From Elymus sibiricus (Eukaryota; Streptophyta; Magnoliopsida; Poales; Poaceae), in the NCBI GenBank assembly GCA_039707655.1, contig CM077665.1:305722486-305786485 (forward strand): a stretch of 64,000 nucleotides of DNA, given 5' to 3'. Shown here piece after piece: positions 31,074-45,549 of this stretch (position 1 is its first letter; each line of letters begins with the position of its first letter). The notes beneath the pieces were generated by a model, which was given only the letters and a program-made list of their open reading frames with translations, had not been told where the DNA came from and ran no database searches. A program made the position numbers and the translations under genes.

Positions 31074-34000
31074 ACACTCCCCTACTAAAAAGAATTCGCG
31101 TCCCGAGAATTAAGAGGTAGAAGTAAGGGGGGGAAATCTGGTTAAGAAATTCTAACCAGTCTTCTTGTCTTTGTTGTTCTTCTCGAAGAAGTTGATCCCT
31201 TTCGTTGATATATTCATGTTTCTGCTTCAGGTCATCATGATGAAGTCGTCATCCTTCCTTCGGGATCTTCATCATCCTACGAATGAGATTAGAGGGAAAA
31301 CTCTGGAAGAACGAATCTAAACAAAGCTGGGCATCTGACGGCGAACTCAGGGAGGAACACAAGATTTATTTCTCAAGTTAAGACTCGAGGAATCACTAAG
31401 AGCAAAATGCGACTGTGTAAAAGTTTCAAACGGGTAGGCAATCATTCGATGCCTGATCAGATGAAGAAAAGGGGGGGGGAGTTCTGAGCAACGAGAATAG
31501 ATATCGCGTCTGATATTTAAAATAGATCATCCCTTGGACGGTGGCTCGGGAATTACAAACGAAGCCAAGTGCAAAGGATACTTTGGAATCAAAGATGTAC
31601 AGGAGAGTCAGGTTTCGATCCTGTGGAACTGAGGGTTATGGGCCGACCATGTGGGTAAGAGCAGGAAGAGCGGTGACAACTTGCACGGTCATGAAAGAAG
31701 ACGTGTCAGAGGATAGCTGGTCAGATATGTTGTCAACAACGTCGGTACCAAGGGCGGGGGACGAATAGAACCATTTTCCTGCTCGTTGAAACGAGGCGGA
31801 CCAATAGGCAAAGTTCTCGTCCACCGGCGGTTACCGGAATGTTATCAACAATAGTAACATGGCCTTACTGACAGAATTGATCACCGAGGTGTTTACCTAA
31901 ACAGAGAATTATTACTGCTTAGATCATATAATCTCAAGTAAGGTTAAATAGACCAATGGAAAGGAAAATGTGTTCATCACATTGAACAGACCACTGGAAA
32001 GGAAAATGTGTTTATCACATTAAACAGACCAATGGAAAGGAAAATGTGGTTATAGTCAAGTTTTAGGAGTATATCTTTCCCAAGGAAAAATCAGAGCATG
32101 ATATACATGACAGGATAGCAAGTAGATAACCATTTAGGTAGGGGGGGAAGGAATTCATGACATTCCCATACAATGGCGTTTGGAAAATTGATCAAGAAAC
32201 AATTAGCATTGAGCTTACATTATTCCTTTTGATGATCGATATACCACATCCATGCTTCGGGATAGCAATGATATGGTGTTTCGAGTAAAGGATGGAGTTT
32301 GGATACACAAAGGATCCAGTAAGAACAACTTATAAAATAAGTCTTACAATTCCCCCATGGAAGAATGGCAACCCTAACTGAACAAAGCATTATAACAATA
32401 GGTCATCCGGCCAGGTGTGCTAGCTACAACATCACCTTACCGAGTAATAAAGACCAAAGTTATAATTCTTGATAATGTTCCAACCATCATATCTGTCCGA
32501 GATTCAGATCTGGTTGGTGTCAGGATACTTCAGACAAAGAAGGCCTGAGGAGAAAAGGATGCAACACAGACCTACGAGATGATGTTGCAAGAATCTCGGA
32601 ATGAACGACAGAAGCAAGACTAGAATCATTAGCCAGACTGCAAGACATATGAACACAAGGTCAATACATTCGTGCCCACATGGAAGTTTCTAGAATGGAA
32701 TGCAATCAAGTTCTGGTTGGGGACCATCATAGAGGATATCAAAGTTCCATGTGTAAGTCTGGATTAGCTCTTACGAGGAACCTCTTTTCCCCCACCAAAA
32801 CAATCAGTGACTTGGCGTGCTAGGAAATACATATGGGAGGAAGGTAGCAAATCTATCAAACCATAGAATACTTCGCACATGCAAGAATGAATTGGAACGA
32901 TTCCAGAGGAAGCGAGACAAATTTTCTCGTAATCACGGCGGTAAAAATGCACGTGAACTTAGAGGAAACACTTCCTTTATCAAACATATTCTTCATGAGC
33001 TAGACACAAAGATAATGCTTTCAAGGTTTCCAACACTAGCTTAAATGTCCATCATGAACCATGAAGAAGATGAGGATGTGGCTGATGGGCTCAGCAACAA
33101 TTCGTCGAGATTCCCACAAAGATGGATCTCCACGATTGAGTGAACAAGGTGATAGCATTGGTCAAACCAGATGATACCACGAGGTATGCCCGAGGGAAAC
33201 ACCCACAATTAAACATTAATCGAAAGGTGCAACCAAAATCCGTACTAACTAATATGACCAATGTTAGAATGTTGATTCAACAGCCAACACACTAAGGATG
33301 GACTTATTGTTCATTAACCCCAAGGTCATAGAGTTGCTATGCCATAAGTGCTGAATTTACACATCACAGTCCATTTGTCAGTATCCCGGTTAGAAACAAC
33401 ACGGGAACAAAGAAATGAAAGGTGATGGCAAGGATGTCGCCAACGACAACACCAATTACCACGGACAAGGATGCCACCCTCATCATAAATTTAATTGATA
33501 TCCTGGAAGAGCCCAAAATGCTGATGAGGATCACGACACATTTGTCGAGAAGTCTCTTGAAGATGTAATCGATCAGCGACGACATCAAGCAAAGAAATGA
33601 TGAAGCGAAGGGTGGTCGGAACCACAGTTTAGAGTTCTAGATCAGAGTCGAAATTGCCTTCAAGACAACCAACATGACGTTGCAAACTCGATGTAAGCTT
33701 AGAGTACTGTTGGAATTGTGTTCCGGGAATGAAGGATATAAATAGCATGGTCAAGCCTTAGCATGACGACGATGATGTAGCCAAACAGCTTGGAAAGACA
33801 TGATCGAGCACAAACTCATAAGCAAAGAAGATTACTAAGAGTTGTTGAATCGCAATGCGGACTCGATTCAATTATCGGTGTCCTTGAGTGTCCAACAACT
33901 CAGAACACGAGGAAACTGGAATCAGTGAAGGAAAACATAGCTGATGAGGAGCTTATAAGAAGCTATGCAGCTCCATGATTTTCTCGAGATACTAGGGGTA

Positions 34001-35364
34001 ATACTCGGATGTAGATCAGAATTAAAGCTTGGACCGATGTATTGATCCGCAGAAGACAGGTGCTTAAACTGGTCTGAAAATGGGATCAAGGAAGAACAGT
34101 CATGGTCGGAACCACGGTTGTAAAGTATCAAATCAGGTTGTAGCTTTGAAAGATTATCCGGCAAAACACCAGAAGAGTAGGACTCGTGAAAACTCTTGAG
34201 TTCACACGAATTAAGGAAGGCATAGGTTCAACCCATCGGGGCATCTTAGGAACATATACCACAAGCTTCAAGAGTAATTAACACATGCTTGACAAAAGAG
34301 CATGGCTGACAAAAGCATAGGATACAACTTACCAAAGGGAGAAGACATAATTTACCAATGGCATCATGCATCGGGGGAAGAACTCACAAGGATTTTGCAG
34401 GTGAAGGATGCTGTCGGATAATAACCCAACACTGGGTCTGGCAGTCCACAAAGGACCTGATGTGAGTATCGGTACCCAATCAGAGGGAGAAAGAATGCAA
34501 GGCATCAGATCATAGAACATCCAAATAATTTGATGCTTAAATAACCAAAGGAATTAAGATTTCCAAATTGATGTATCGGAAACAGATGTTCCGATCAAAT
34601 ACAAGTAAGATGAAAGGACTTAGATGGGCAATCAATCAAGGTTGATTTGTCGGGAACCAACTCATGTTTGGAAAGACGTTTGAGCCGAACGGATAATATA
34701 TGATAACAACTGATGGCTGCGTGCATAAACACACAGGTTGAATCAATAAAATCAAATGAAAACCACAAAGGATTTACTTAATATTGCTAGCCATATGGAA
34801 ATAACCATAATGCAAGCAGAAGAGAAAGGTCAAGAGCAAAAGGCTACTGAGGATTACGGAAGATCGAATAGCGTTTCAAAGAATTCTGAGAAACACATGA
34901 TCAACCAAGGAAGAACGAATCTCCGGTAAGATATCTTGATGTACCTTGTAATAACAAGAGCAATTGGATATGAAAGTATGAGCGACAATTGCATGTAGTA
35001 ATCCATAGGGGTTGACGGTGGAAGGGAATCGCAAAAGAGATGAGCACAAGTTCTCGGGAGAACATCGGAGAGTATGTTCGAAGTCTTCTGATGAATCGAG
35101 CCATCGTCTGAAATGAGGGGCTCTCCGGGAGGAGTAGTTACGAGAACCTAGAGTTAGAGTTAGCAAAATCTTTAACCCGAAAGAGAAGAGAGATCAGAAC
35201 CCAGAGTATAGACGAGGAATAAAAGATCCTAATACCACCCGATTGAGAAGTGGGCCCGTAAGCCACACAACAATGTTAGTAAAAGTTTTTCAATGACTAG
35301 ACTCAACTTCGGCCAAGGAGTTGGAAAGGGGGCTACCTACAGGCAGTCGGCTCTGATACCAACT
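31074..35364 (-). mobile_element. Element A internal region, unit 2
   Basis: Copy of 3426-7718 with scattered substitutions; it has no retroelement enzymes. The 38-bp minisatellite is at 31951-32055 and the primer binding site at 35350-35361. A poly-G run at 4490 in unit 1 is shorter here (32141), another small length difference. Confidence 0.8.
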
Positions 35365-37148
35365 TGTGACGCCCCCAATTTCGACCGTACGCTAATCAAA
35401 CACGCAATGCGTACGACCAAGATTAGGGACTCACTGATTGATATCACAACACAACACTAGACACAAATTAAAGTCATACAGCTTCATATTACAAGCCAGG
35501 GGCCTCGAGGGCTCGAATACAAAGCTCAACAAGCATGAGTCAGCGGGAGCGAATAATATCTGAGTACAGACATAAGTTAAACAAGTTTTGCCTTAAGAAG
35601 GCTAGCACAAACATAAGTAGCGGATCGAAAGAGGTGAGGCCTCCTGCCTGGGAGCCAACCTAACTATTCCTGAGCGTCGGCATTCTCCACGTAGTAGTAG
35701 GCTCCAGCGGTGGTGTAGTAGTCGTCTCTGGTGTAATCCATCTCCTGCGCTCCATCGTCTGAACGTAGAATCGTATCGAGGGGGAAAGAGAAAGCAAAGC
35801 AGCGGTGAGTACTCATCCAAAGTACTCGCAAGACTGACATCAGAACTATGCTTAGTATGCATTCAGTATCAAGGAATGGGTTTATATCTAGACTGACTGC
35901 GGAAAGCAAGAATAGGGGGAAAGCCTAGTCCTATCGAAGACTAGCATCTTCAGCATCTTGCAGCATTAGAAGAGAGTTGACTGGTATCTCATATATAGTC
36001 ATATTATTGTAGCAATTTTATTAAGTAACCACGCCCAGAGATTCTTCCTCAACTCCCTGTGAGGAAGCAATCCCGGAGCCAACATTCATTTCAATTTAAA
36101 GTCACAATTATAGTTGTAGAAGGTCAAGGTACAACTCCAAGTCGTCCTGTTACCGTGGACACGGCTATTCGAATAGATGAATTCATCCCTGCAGGGGTGC
36201 ACCGCATTTCCAACACGCTTGATCACCTCCGGCCGTACACACTTTCCTGGGTAATGCCCGGCCTCGGTATTTCAACACGTCGTCGCCCCACCTAGACTCA
36301 ACAGAGAGGCTAGCCCGCCGGTCTAAATCCTAAGCGCGCAGGGGTCATGGGCCCAATCACCCTTTGCACTCCTACACGATGCGAGTGCGGCCGAGGTCAG
36401 CCCTAGCACACTCTTGTCCAAGAGCTGTACTGTCCAGGCCACTCGGGCGCGCGCCGCTCCATTGCTGACGTCTGAAGAGCTTCGGCTGATACAACGACGC
36501 TGAGTACCCATAACTTCTCCCACGTGAAGGTTTGGTGCGTAAAAAGGTCAACGACCAACTCAGATCAAATACCCAACCCATTAGCATTTTATTAATGCGG
36601 GGCAAGCGCGGCCCATGAAGTGCGGTCCCGTCGCCCCGTCTCGAGGATGTGTGGCAAGGGCCTCTCCTGCCCGTCCACGCCTCATCATCATCAAACCGTG
36701 GGTACCCCTCAGGGCCGACCCATCACCAACAGGTTTCCGTAACCAGGTCATAGTAACTGTGAGTATAAAACATCAAGACGGAACCTGAGGAATCACCCTC
36801 AAAGGGTCCCGCTCGATGAAACCGTCAAGGTGGACTTAGAGGAATCACCCTCGAGGGTCCCACACTTGAGGGGTTGCACGACAGAGTCATCGTCGGGAGT
36901 GGTGAAGGAGGAATCACCCTCGATAACCATGACCGACTAGCTTCACTACAGAGCTAGCATCATGAGTACTTCACGAGGTGTGACCCTCGGTACTCGATAG
37001 TAGCGCTGCAGAGTCGTACAACTAAAGGGGGGTGTGGTGATGTGAGGGGCCTGGCTTGTCGGTCGGTTGACCGAGTCTTCGAGTCGTCGAGTCGTCGATG
37101 AAGAAGCAGGGGCAACTGGGACTAAGGGGTCACTGGGGATTCATTGAT
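35365..37148 (-). mobile_element. Element A, 5' LTR, unit 2, truncated
   Basis: Copy of 7719-9502 with the same truncation join to reverse transcriptase sequence. Confidence 0.85.
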
Positions 37149-37660
37149 TTTTGAAAGGTAGCAGGTGCATTACATAAACCAAAAGGCATATGTCTATAAG
37201 CATAAGTTCCAAAAGGACACGTGAAATTAGTTTTCTCTTGATCTTCTTTTGACAGAGGTATTTGAGAAAACCAGAATATCGATCAAGGAACAAAAGTGTG
37301 TATGCTTAGATAATCTTTCTAAGATTTGATCAATAAAAGGCAAGGGGTAATGATGTTTTCTAGTAGCTTTGTTTAGTTTCCTGAAATCGATTACCATCTT
37401 ATAACTAGTTACAATCCTTCATGGGATAAGTTCTTTGTTATCATTAGGAACGACGGTGATGCATCCTTTCTTAGGAACACAATGAATAGGACTTACACAT
37501 CTACTATCAGCTATGGGATAGATTATACCTGCCTCCAGAAGCTTTAGTATCTCAGTTCTTACCACTTCCTTCATTTTAGGATTCAGACGACATTGATGAT
37601 CAATGACAGGTTTAGCATCCGGTTCGATATTAATCTTATGCTGACAGAGACTAGGACTAA
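37149..37660 (-). pseudogene. Reverse transcriptase fragment, unit 2
   Basis: Copy of 9503-10014, with the same missing C-terminal half and the same internal stop between the ELIP and VIDFRKLN blocks. Extra substitutions are scattered and the fragment is no more intact than in unit 1. Confidence 0.82.
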
Positions 37661-39440
37661 GAGCATCTCCAGCCGTTCGCCGCCCCCCCCCCCAAGGGCA
37701 CTAAATAGCGCCTCCTAGGGGCTAACGGCGAAATTTTCGTCGTGGGGGCGCTCGGGTTCCCAACCGCCAACCCAAGTTGGCCCCCAGATGCCGATTTTCA
37801 AATCCAAATCCGGCCCAAATTCGACAAAAATGACTCAATTTTGGACGAAATATAGGAGGTTTCATTCATATTTATACATATTTAAAGACATACATGAAAA
37901 ACTAAAAAAAATACGCCGCCGCAGCCCCGAGCCTAGTTCATGCCGAGGAGTTGGTAGAAGGCGGTCTAGTCACCACCGTTGTCGTCGTCGTCGTTGCCGC
38001 CTTCGCCGTCATCCTACGCGCCACTATCCTTGTTGCAGCCCTGCCCTGGATCACCGCTGCGGACGGGGTCGGTCGACGCGGGCTCCTCCTCGTCGTTGTC
38101 GGAGAGGACGATGATGCTGCCCTCTTCGCGGCCGCGGTGCCGCTTGGCGATATCTTCCAGAGCGCGGCGCTGGCACTCCATCTCCTCCCGCACATAGTCG
38201 TTGCGCGACAATTTGAGTCCGGTGTCAAGGGCGGCGGCCATCTCCACGTGTTCTTGGTTGATGCCCACGGGCGTCCCCGGCTTCTTCCTCGACCTGACCA
38301 GGCAAAGGTGGCCGCGGGGAGGTGAAAGGTGGCGGCGGCCCTCGTTTATGATGAGGTTGCCGCCGCGGCTGCACCGGCGCTCCGGCGTCTCCTCGGGCTC
38401 GGACTTGACAGCGATGAGCGGTGTCGTACCAGAGGAGCGGGAACCAGAGGATGAGGAGGATGACCCCGCCATGCACCTCGGCAGCCATGAGCTCCCGCTT
38501 CGGCGTGAGTACGATGGTGCCGGGTACTCCAACGGCGGCTCGTTGCCTCCCTCGATGTGCTCGAGGATGGCATGGAGCGTGCACCTGGGGAAGCCCCACC
38601 ATTGACGGCGGCCATCGAAGTTGTGGCGCCCCCTTGGCATCAGAGCGCCGTTGGTGGAAGCCAGCTGGTTGGCGTGGCGGCGCTGGAAATACGCCGTCCA
38701 CAGGGGCAGGTTGTCGGAGGTGTACCTCTGTTGCTGCCGCGCTTCCTCCGGCAAAGACGCCGGGATCCGCACGATCTCGCTGTGGCGTTCCACGTCGGAG
38801 GGCGGTGGGGGCATGGGGACGCCACCGGCGCTCAGCCTCCAACCACTCGGCACGCGCATGTCGGGCAGCGCCGGCTAGTTGGCCTCATGGAGAATGCGTG
38901 CCCACCACTCGTGCAGCGACCGGCGGCCGAAGCCGTTGGCAGCCGCTCCATCATCGGGGAATGTTTTCGGTGGTGAAGGCGAGAGAGATGGGGAGATGGG
39001 GATGGAGGCGGGTGTGCGGTGAGCAGTGGTGAGACACGGCTTTTATAGCGGGGGAAGGGCGGGAGCGGTGTGTACGCATGACGGGAAAGGGCGGGACACG
39101 CGGCGGCTCGCCATCACTTCGCCGCTAGACCTTAGAAACCGGAGCATTGAACCGGCGCTGGAGCCAAGGCGATGAGGACGACGAAGGTTCTCGGCGACGC
39201 CCAGTCGCTGACTCGGCGGGTCCATGCGGGAGGAATTTGGCGCGGTTTGTTTTTGCGCCAAATTTCTTTCCCCGGTGCCCCAGGCGCCCTCCAGCGCGCT
39301 GGGTTCGGCCTGGGTCCGCCGGCCCCAATTCCGGCCCTGGCCGACGAAATTTGGGCTCCTGGGGCGCGACTGGGCCATTTTTTTGATTCGGCGATAAAAA
39401 GGGGGCAGGGGCCTGTTGGGGGCTGCTGGAGATGCTCTAA
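37658..39440 (-). mobile_element. Harbinger-like DNA transposon H2 (unit 2) with TAA target duplication
   Basis: The element spans 37661-39437, flanked by TAA at 37658-37660 and 39438-39440. It has the same ends as H1 and a slightly different poly-C length near its left end. It carries the better-preserved copy of the unknown ORF. Confidence 0.85.
38014..38877 (-). pseudogene. Unknown ORF carried by H2, one nonsense codon
   Basis: Minus-strand frame open for 281 codons from MRVPSGWRLSAGGVP at 38859 to a stop at 38014. Visible parts are a W/Y-rich N-terminal half (LWTAYFQRRHANQL, RRQWWGFPR), a serine run, a basic middle, REEMECQRRALEDIAKRH (possibly helical), and an acidic tail. Just upstream, the codon that is TAC in unit 1 (11224-11226, in HEANYPAP) is TAG here (38875-38877), which separates this frame from its N-terminal part. 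The two CAG-to-TAG changes of unit 1 are absent. Initiation at the internal methionine could still give a protein. Function unknown; no transposase motif seen. Confidence 0.55.
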
Positions 39441-40808
39441 TGCCCTCAAGATCATCGAGAGTATATCCAATAGAAACTCGGTGCTTCTTCAGAGTTCTGA
39501 GTAATCTCTTTTCTTCATGCTCTGAAAGGTTAGCACTAATAATAACATGATATATCTTCTTATCATCAAGATAGGCATATTTTAATGTATTAGGTAATTT
39601 CTTTAATTCAAACATGGGATCTCCCTTAGGTGGGGGAGGATCTCCTAAGATGTCAATAGGCAAATGTGTTTAAGAATAGGTGCTTGCCTAAAGAATATCC
39701 CATCTATTTCATTCCTTTCATTCATATGCATATCATTTTCTGGTCTAGCAAATATTGTTCTAACTGATCAGTAGGAGGCACGACAATACAAGCAAGGCCA
39801 ATATTTTCATATTTACTAGACAGTTCTTTCTCATGTGGTTGTCTACTAAACTTAGAGAAATTAAATTCATGAGACACATCACCGAAACTCAGTTTAACCT
39901 TTTCTGTAACACAATCAATTTCAGCATTAACAGTATTTAGGAAAGGTCTACCAAATATAACGGGACAAAATTTATCTTGTAGTGTACCAAGTAGTAAGAA
40001 ATCAGAAGCGTATTTGATTTTTCCACACAAGACTTCAACATCTCGAACAATCCCATGTGGTGAAATAGCATCTCTATTTGCAAGTTTAATACTAACATCG
40101 ATGTCTTCCATCTGAGAGGGTGCTATATCATTCGTAATTTCTTGATATACGGTAAAATGAATAGCACTCACACTAGCACCCATGTCACATAAACCATGAT
40201 AACAATGATCTCCAATTTAAACAGAAACAATAGGCATGCTAATAATGGGTTTATTCTTATCCAGCACATCGTGTTCGTTTTTAGTAGGTTTTGCGATTCT
40301 AGCAGCCTCATCGCAGAAGTAAATGACCTGCCCATCGATATTATCAACCAAGAGATCTTTAATCATCGCAATATTAGTTTAGAAATTTATTTGTTCAAAA
40401 GGTTTGGATGATGTAACATTGCTTTTATTAACCACAGTTGTAGCCTTAGCATGTTCCTTAATCCTAACATGAAAAAGGTGGTTTCTCAATGAAAGTAGTG
40501 GGCACCAATGGATCAACATTGTAGATAATTGTTTCATCTTTAGCAATAATAGGTTCCTCTAGCATTTTTTCAATGGGTGGATGATATTTAAACAACTGCT
40601 CCTCGGGGAGATCAACATGAGCAGCAAAAGTTTCACAAGAGCAAGTTACTATCTCAGAGTCAAGTCCATATTTAGCGCTAAACTTATGAAAACTATAGGT
40701 TTCCATAAAAGATTGAACATAATCAAAATCATGTTTTATACCTGACTCTTTACCTTCGCTGAGCTCCCAATCTTCAGATTTCTGTTTAATTCTTTCCAAA
40801 ATATCCCA
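39438..40808 (-). pseudogene. Protease and Gag-Pol linker fragment, unit 2
   Basis: Copy of 11788-13158. The protease box CDMGASVSAI and GRPFLNT are present, but a lysine codon AAA of unit 1 is TAA here (40217-40219), which ends the frame 12 codons before the active site. The upstream linker (40464-40808) is still open. Confidence 0.85.
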
Positions 40809-43800
40809 CACTGGTGCAGCGACGTGCTATACAAACAGTTTTTAACCCCTTTCCGTGACGTACTTTGAAAATGTCGCCTTGCATGTGTGGGCCATAGGGG
40901 GGTCCATCCCACATGACACAGAACAATCGTCGGCGATGGTGTCCAACGAACGCAAACGTTTGGCAAAACTAAGCATATGGGATGTCCGTATCTATCACAA
41001 ATGAGAGTCACCGGTGAACCGTTTGAGATATGGTGGACTTCCCATATGTCCCATCCTTGCAACTTGTGTGAGATCACACTAATATCACAAACACTTATAT
41101 TGAACGAACCGTTGGCGATATTTAACTAAGATGATAATTTAACCGTCATACAAGTACCGGATAGGTTTAAGAAATGTCTAAATATCATACTCGCGTCCGA
41201 CAGGATAAGTATCGCACACGCTATTCTCTGGTCCAATGTTTGCGATGCATACTACATCATAAATAGTTTATCATTTTAAACTGTGTGCGACAGAGATTCT
41301 ATCACCAACATTGAATTCGGTTGCACCATTCATTATATTATCTGAAATCACACACAGTTTGCAAACGACAACTGTGTGCATGGGCGCACACGTTTTCTAT
41401 CGGTGAAACATGTCGGATCATGAGGTATATCACAAATGCTGAGACTTACAGACCGTGTTCGGCGTCATGACCCACAGAGCATTTTAATTTATTTTAATCG
41501 CTACAATTTTAAATTGTAGAGAATTTTAATTTGAAAGTAGGGAGTAGCTTTTTACATATACATAGATAGGTACATCAACCAATGCATTATTCCATTCACA
41601 GGTACATACGTTCAAGAATTACGTCAACGAAAGAATTACATAAGCACCAAATAAAGAATGATGAACGATGGTTGAATACTTGTATTTAAGACGGCAAAGA
41701 AAGAGGCAAAAGATATTCTGATTCCTGTAAAAGGTGAAGCGGAATGCCTGTAGTGTGCCCTCCTCCATGTCGTATGCACACATGACTCTAGCCCAATCCC
41801 TTTTGATGCCCAACCGCCCATCCTTCATATCTTCATGACTTCTAGGTAGTCATTCTAGTCTGGTAGAAATACATGTACATTTGCATGTCCAACAATCATG
41901 TAGTTTGAGAGGTGATCTTGGGTAGACTGCGTTGGGAACCACTGCAAAGGAAAAAGATACAAAGATTGTCATCTAACAACTCATTATGTGCAGTAAAAAG
42001 GGTACATAGTTCTGAGTTAATATACTTCATATCATTGTTGTCTTGGACAAACTATAAATAAATAGGTTAATTGCCACATTTTGACCCATTGTACTAGCAA
42101 TCTTTATTAGTTACCTCACATGATGCTCTCTCCGTCCCACTATATAAGATCTAATTACATCCAATGCACGGACATATTTGATGTATTAGCGTCTTATATT
42201 ATGGGGCGAAGGGAGTATAATATGGGAAAAAATATAGCCATCTGAACCAAAAACCATTAAAATAGGCATATGCTCACTACATCAGGCTTAACAACAACCA
42301 AATAAAGTCATTCATAATGGTATTGTTGAATTTGCATAGAACAAAACTTGTACTTAAACATCAAATTGTATAATTGAACATCACAGAGTGAAAAAAACAG
42401 GGGGTGTATTACCTACACCAGGCTTAACAGGAAATAAATATGGCCATTGAACTCGTATTAATCAAATTGTACTGGACATTGTGAATAACTAAATAAACAA
42501 GGCATATTGCAGCAACCAAATAGTCATTCATATCGGTATTGTTGAAATTGCATAGAACGTAACATGTGCTTTAACATCAAATTCTATGATTGAACATCAC
42601 ATTGTTAGAAAACCGAAATAAACAGGGGCATGTTAACTACACCTGCTTTAACAGGAACCAATTGTATGATTGAACAACCAAATCTAGCAATTGAAGCTGG
42701 ACATATGTTCACTACAAACAACCAAAAACAAATAAACAAGGTATATGCTCACTACAGACAACCAAACAGAGGCGTTCGTGAAATTGAACTGAACAGTTCA
42801 TACTCCAGCGTATGGCGCACTTGTCGACGACAAGTTGTCATCGTCAATGAGGCCTGACTTGGCAGCTGATGATGCCAAAATATCGCCATAGAACGTGACT
42901 TGCATAAATGACAAAAGGGTCTCGTTGGCGATGAAGGAAAATTCCTGACAGCAAAGGAGAGTAGATCAGATGCATACTACAAACAACCAAATATAGGTAT
43001 ATGCTAACTACAGACAACCAAACATAGGCAGTGAAATTGAACTGAACAATTCATACTCCACCATATCAAATTGCACTTTTGAACATTACAATTCATACTC
43101 CAGCATAGCAAATTCCTGACAGCAAAGCAGAGTAGATCAGAGGCATACTACAAACAACCAAATATAGCAATTGAAACTGGACAAATCATAACCACAAACC
43201 AATAAAAAACCTTTAAAGGAAGCATATGCTCACTACAACAGACTTAAAACTAACCAAACAATCATTCATATCAGTATTGTTGAAATTGCATAGAAGATAG
43301 AACGCACCATGTGCTTAAACATCAAATTGTATGATTCAACATCACATTGTGAGAAAACTGAAATAAACAGGGGCGTGTTAAATACACCAGCTTTAACAGG
43401 AACCAATTGTATGATTGAACAACCTAATCTAGCAATGAAACTGGACATATGTTCACTACAAACAACCACATATCATGCTAAACAAGGTATATGCTCACTA
43501 CAGACAACCAAACGCTTCAGCAATGAAATTGAACTGAACAATTCATACTCCAGCATATCAAATTGTACTTATGAAAAATTCATACCCCTTGGAAGAGCCT
43601 GGGCTGGGGGTGCACACCGTGCGCTCCCTGTGGTGGCAGCGTAGCTCCTTGCCTTTGTAAGAGCACGTCTGCAAGGTGACGTCCCTGATGTCATGGATGG
43701 GCTATTTCCCCTTGGAAGAGACGGATAGGGCGCCCTTGTCGTCGTCATCGTCAATGAGGTCTGACTTGGCAGCTGACGATGTCGAGCCACCGCCACCAGA

Positions 43801-45549
43801 ACGCAACCTTCAGAAATGACTAAAGGGTCTCGATGGCAATGAAGGCAAAATCCTGACAGCGAAGCAGAGTAGATCAGCGGCCCGGGGGGCATGGAGGAGA
43901 TCCAAGGAGGTTGAACCCGAAGGGGTGGGGGTGCGTCACTTAACCTATGTCATAGCCCGCGTCAATCCATCGCTGTCGACGAGCTCGATGTCGTAGCCGA
44001 CTGCCGGGACATACAGACATGCGTGAGCCCGCTTATTAAAATCCTCGGGTCAGTCATTGTACTGAGCTTCCCCGGGGGGTCTCGGCGGCCACCTCGCCCT
44101 CGTCCAGTGGACAGGCCTCAAGATACCTCTTTTTGGCCATTCGCTCCTCCAGCTCCACGGGAAGCATAGCCGGGCTGAGGCAGCAACGCTATGGAGTGTG
44201 GGTGAGGATGGGGACGGGGATCTACGGCAAAGAGGGTGCTTTGCAGGCCGAAACTACGGGGTGGACCAGAGTTGTGCCTGCATTCGACATCGAGGAGCAC
44301 TACAGTCGATTGCACGGACGACTCTAGTCCAACCCCCTTGTGATGGATCATCATGAGGACTTCGAGATAGTCACGGGAAGGGCTGCAGAAGATGACGGTG
44401 GAGTCGGGGGCGACGGCGGCGGGGGCGACGGCGGCGGGCTAGCTAGGGTTTGAGCGAGGGAGAGGAGTAGTGCGTGCGGGAGTGGAGGTTTTCCTTTTTT
44501 TACGTAATCTGAGCAGAGGTTTTGTGGTGGGGGGCAGGTGGTGTTTGAGGAAATGCTGCGCGGCTACTGGAAATTTTACTAGGCGGGAATGCCAGGATGC
44601 CGGGGCTACTGAAAATTTAGATTACGGGATTGAAGCGGCGCGGCCAGGGCGGGATTAACAAACATCGCACACAGCAGAAACATAATAAGTCTGTGCTATC
44701 AAATAGGAAAAACCCGCGGAACCGCCATTTTTCAAATGGCTCAAGGTGTTAGATATTTTTACGAGGGAAGTCTCGTCAAACCCAATCGTTTCCGGCGCCC
44801 GCCAGTGGAATGTGCTGATGTGCCAGCGGCGGAGGAAATGGTTTCTGTTGAGTGTACAATCGCAAGGGGTTATTACATTCGAATCGTTTGCTATTTACTC
44901 CTAGAATAATAATATATAGGAGCATTTCGTCAAAAAAAATTGCGGGAAAGGGGTCAGAACACAAACACGCCTGCATGTGGAACAAAAACATGTATGCAGA
45001 GGGTGGTTTGATCGTTCATAATACCCAATGCGCAACTTTGATGTGGCACATTTCTCCTCTGTCGCCACTTCGTGTCGGTGGAGGGGGAATCCTAGCCAAG
45101 AATACATGCCCCCAAACAGGTCTTGCGTATCACTCATGCCGTAACACGGAAATGAAACACACATGAATCCAGCATGGTCAAACCACCCCATCTCTTTTCC
45201 GGTCAAAGGTGGACTATGGCCCATGCGCCTCGCAACACGGACATCCCGACCAAAGAATCAACATTTTGGTCAAACCTCTCCTGTTGTCGGTCAAAAGGAT
45301 GGACATCCACCGAGGCCCATGAATGGGCGTGACGCCAATAACCACGCGATGGAGTGTCGAAGACAGCCATCACCTGTTGGTGGTGCAAACATATGTACGG
45401 AAATGTTGTGTTTGCGTTTGAATTCATTAATATGCACCTCATGTGCGACTTTGATGTGTCACATGCTTTGGAACAGGATAGATCCCCCCCCCCCCGAGCG
45501 AGTGCTCATGACGCGTACAACTAGTATGGCGTGCGTCGATGGGAACGAT
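40809..45549. mobile_element. Segment C, unit 2
   Basis: Copy of 13159-17896. It contains the same CACTGG start, the AYDMEEGT exon (about 41640-41941), the MITE-like piece (42126-42215), the internal repeats (about 42250-43610), the terminal exon (about 42798-42944), its decayed copy and the proline-rich piece (about 44130-44650). It ends with target duplication ACGAT (45545-45549). The part from 43615 is duplicated again at 49459-51396. Confidence 0.6.
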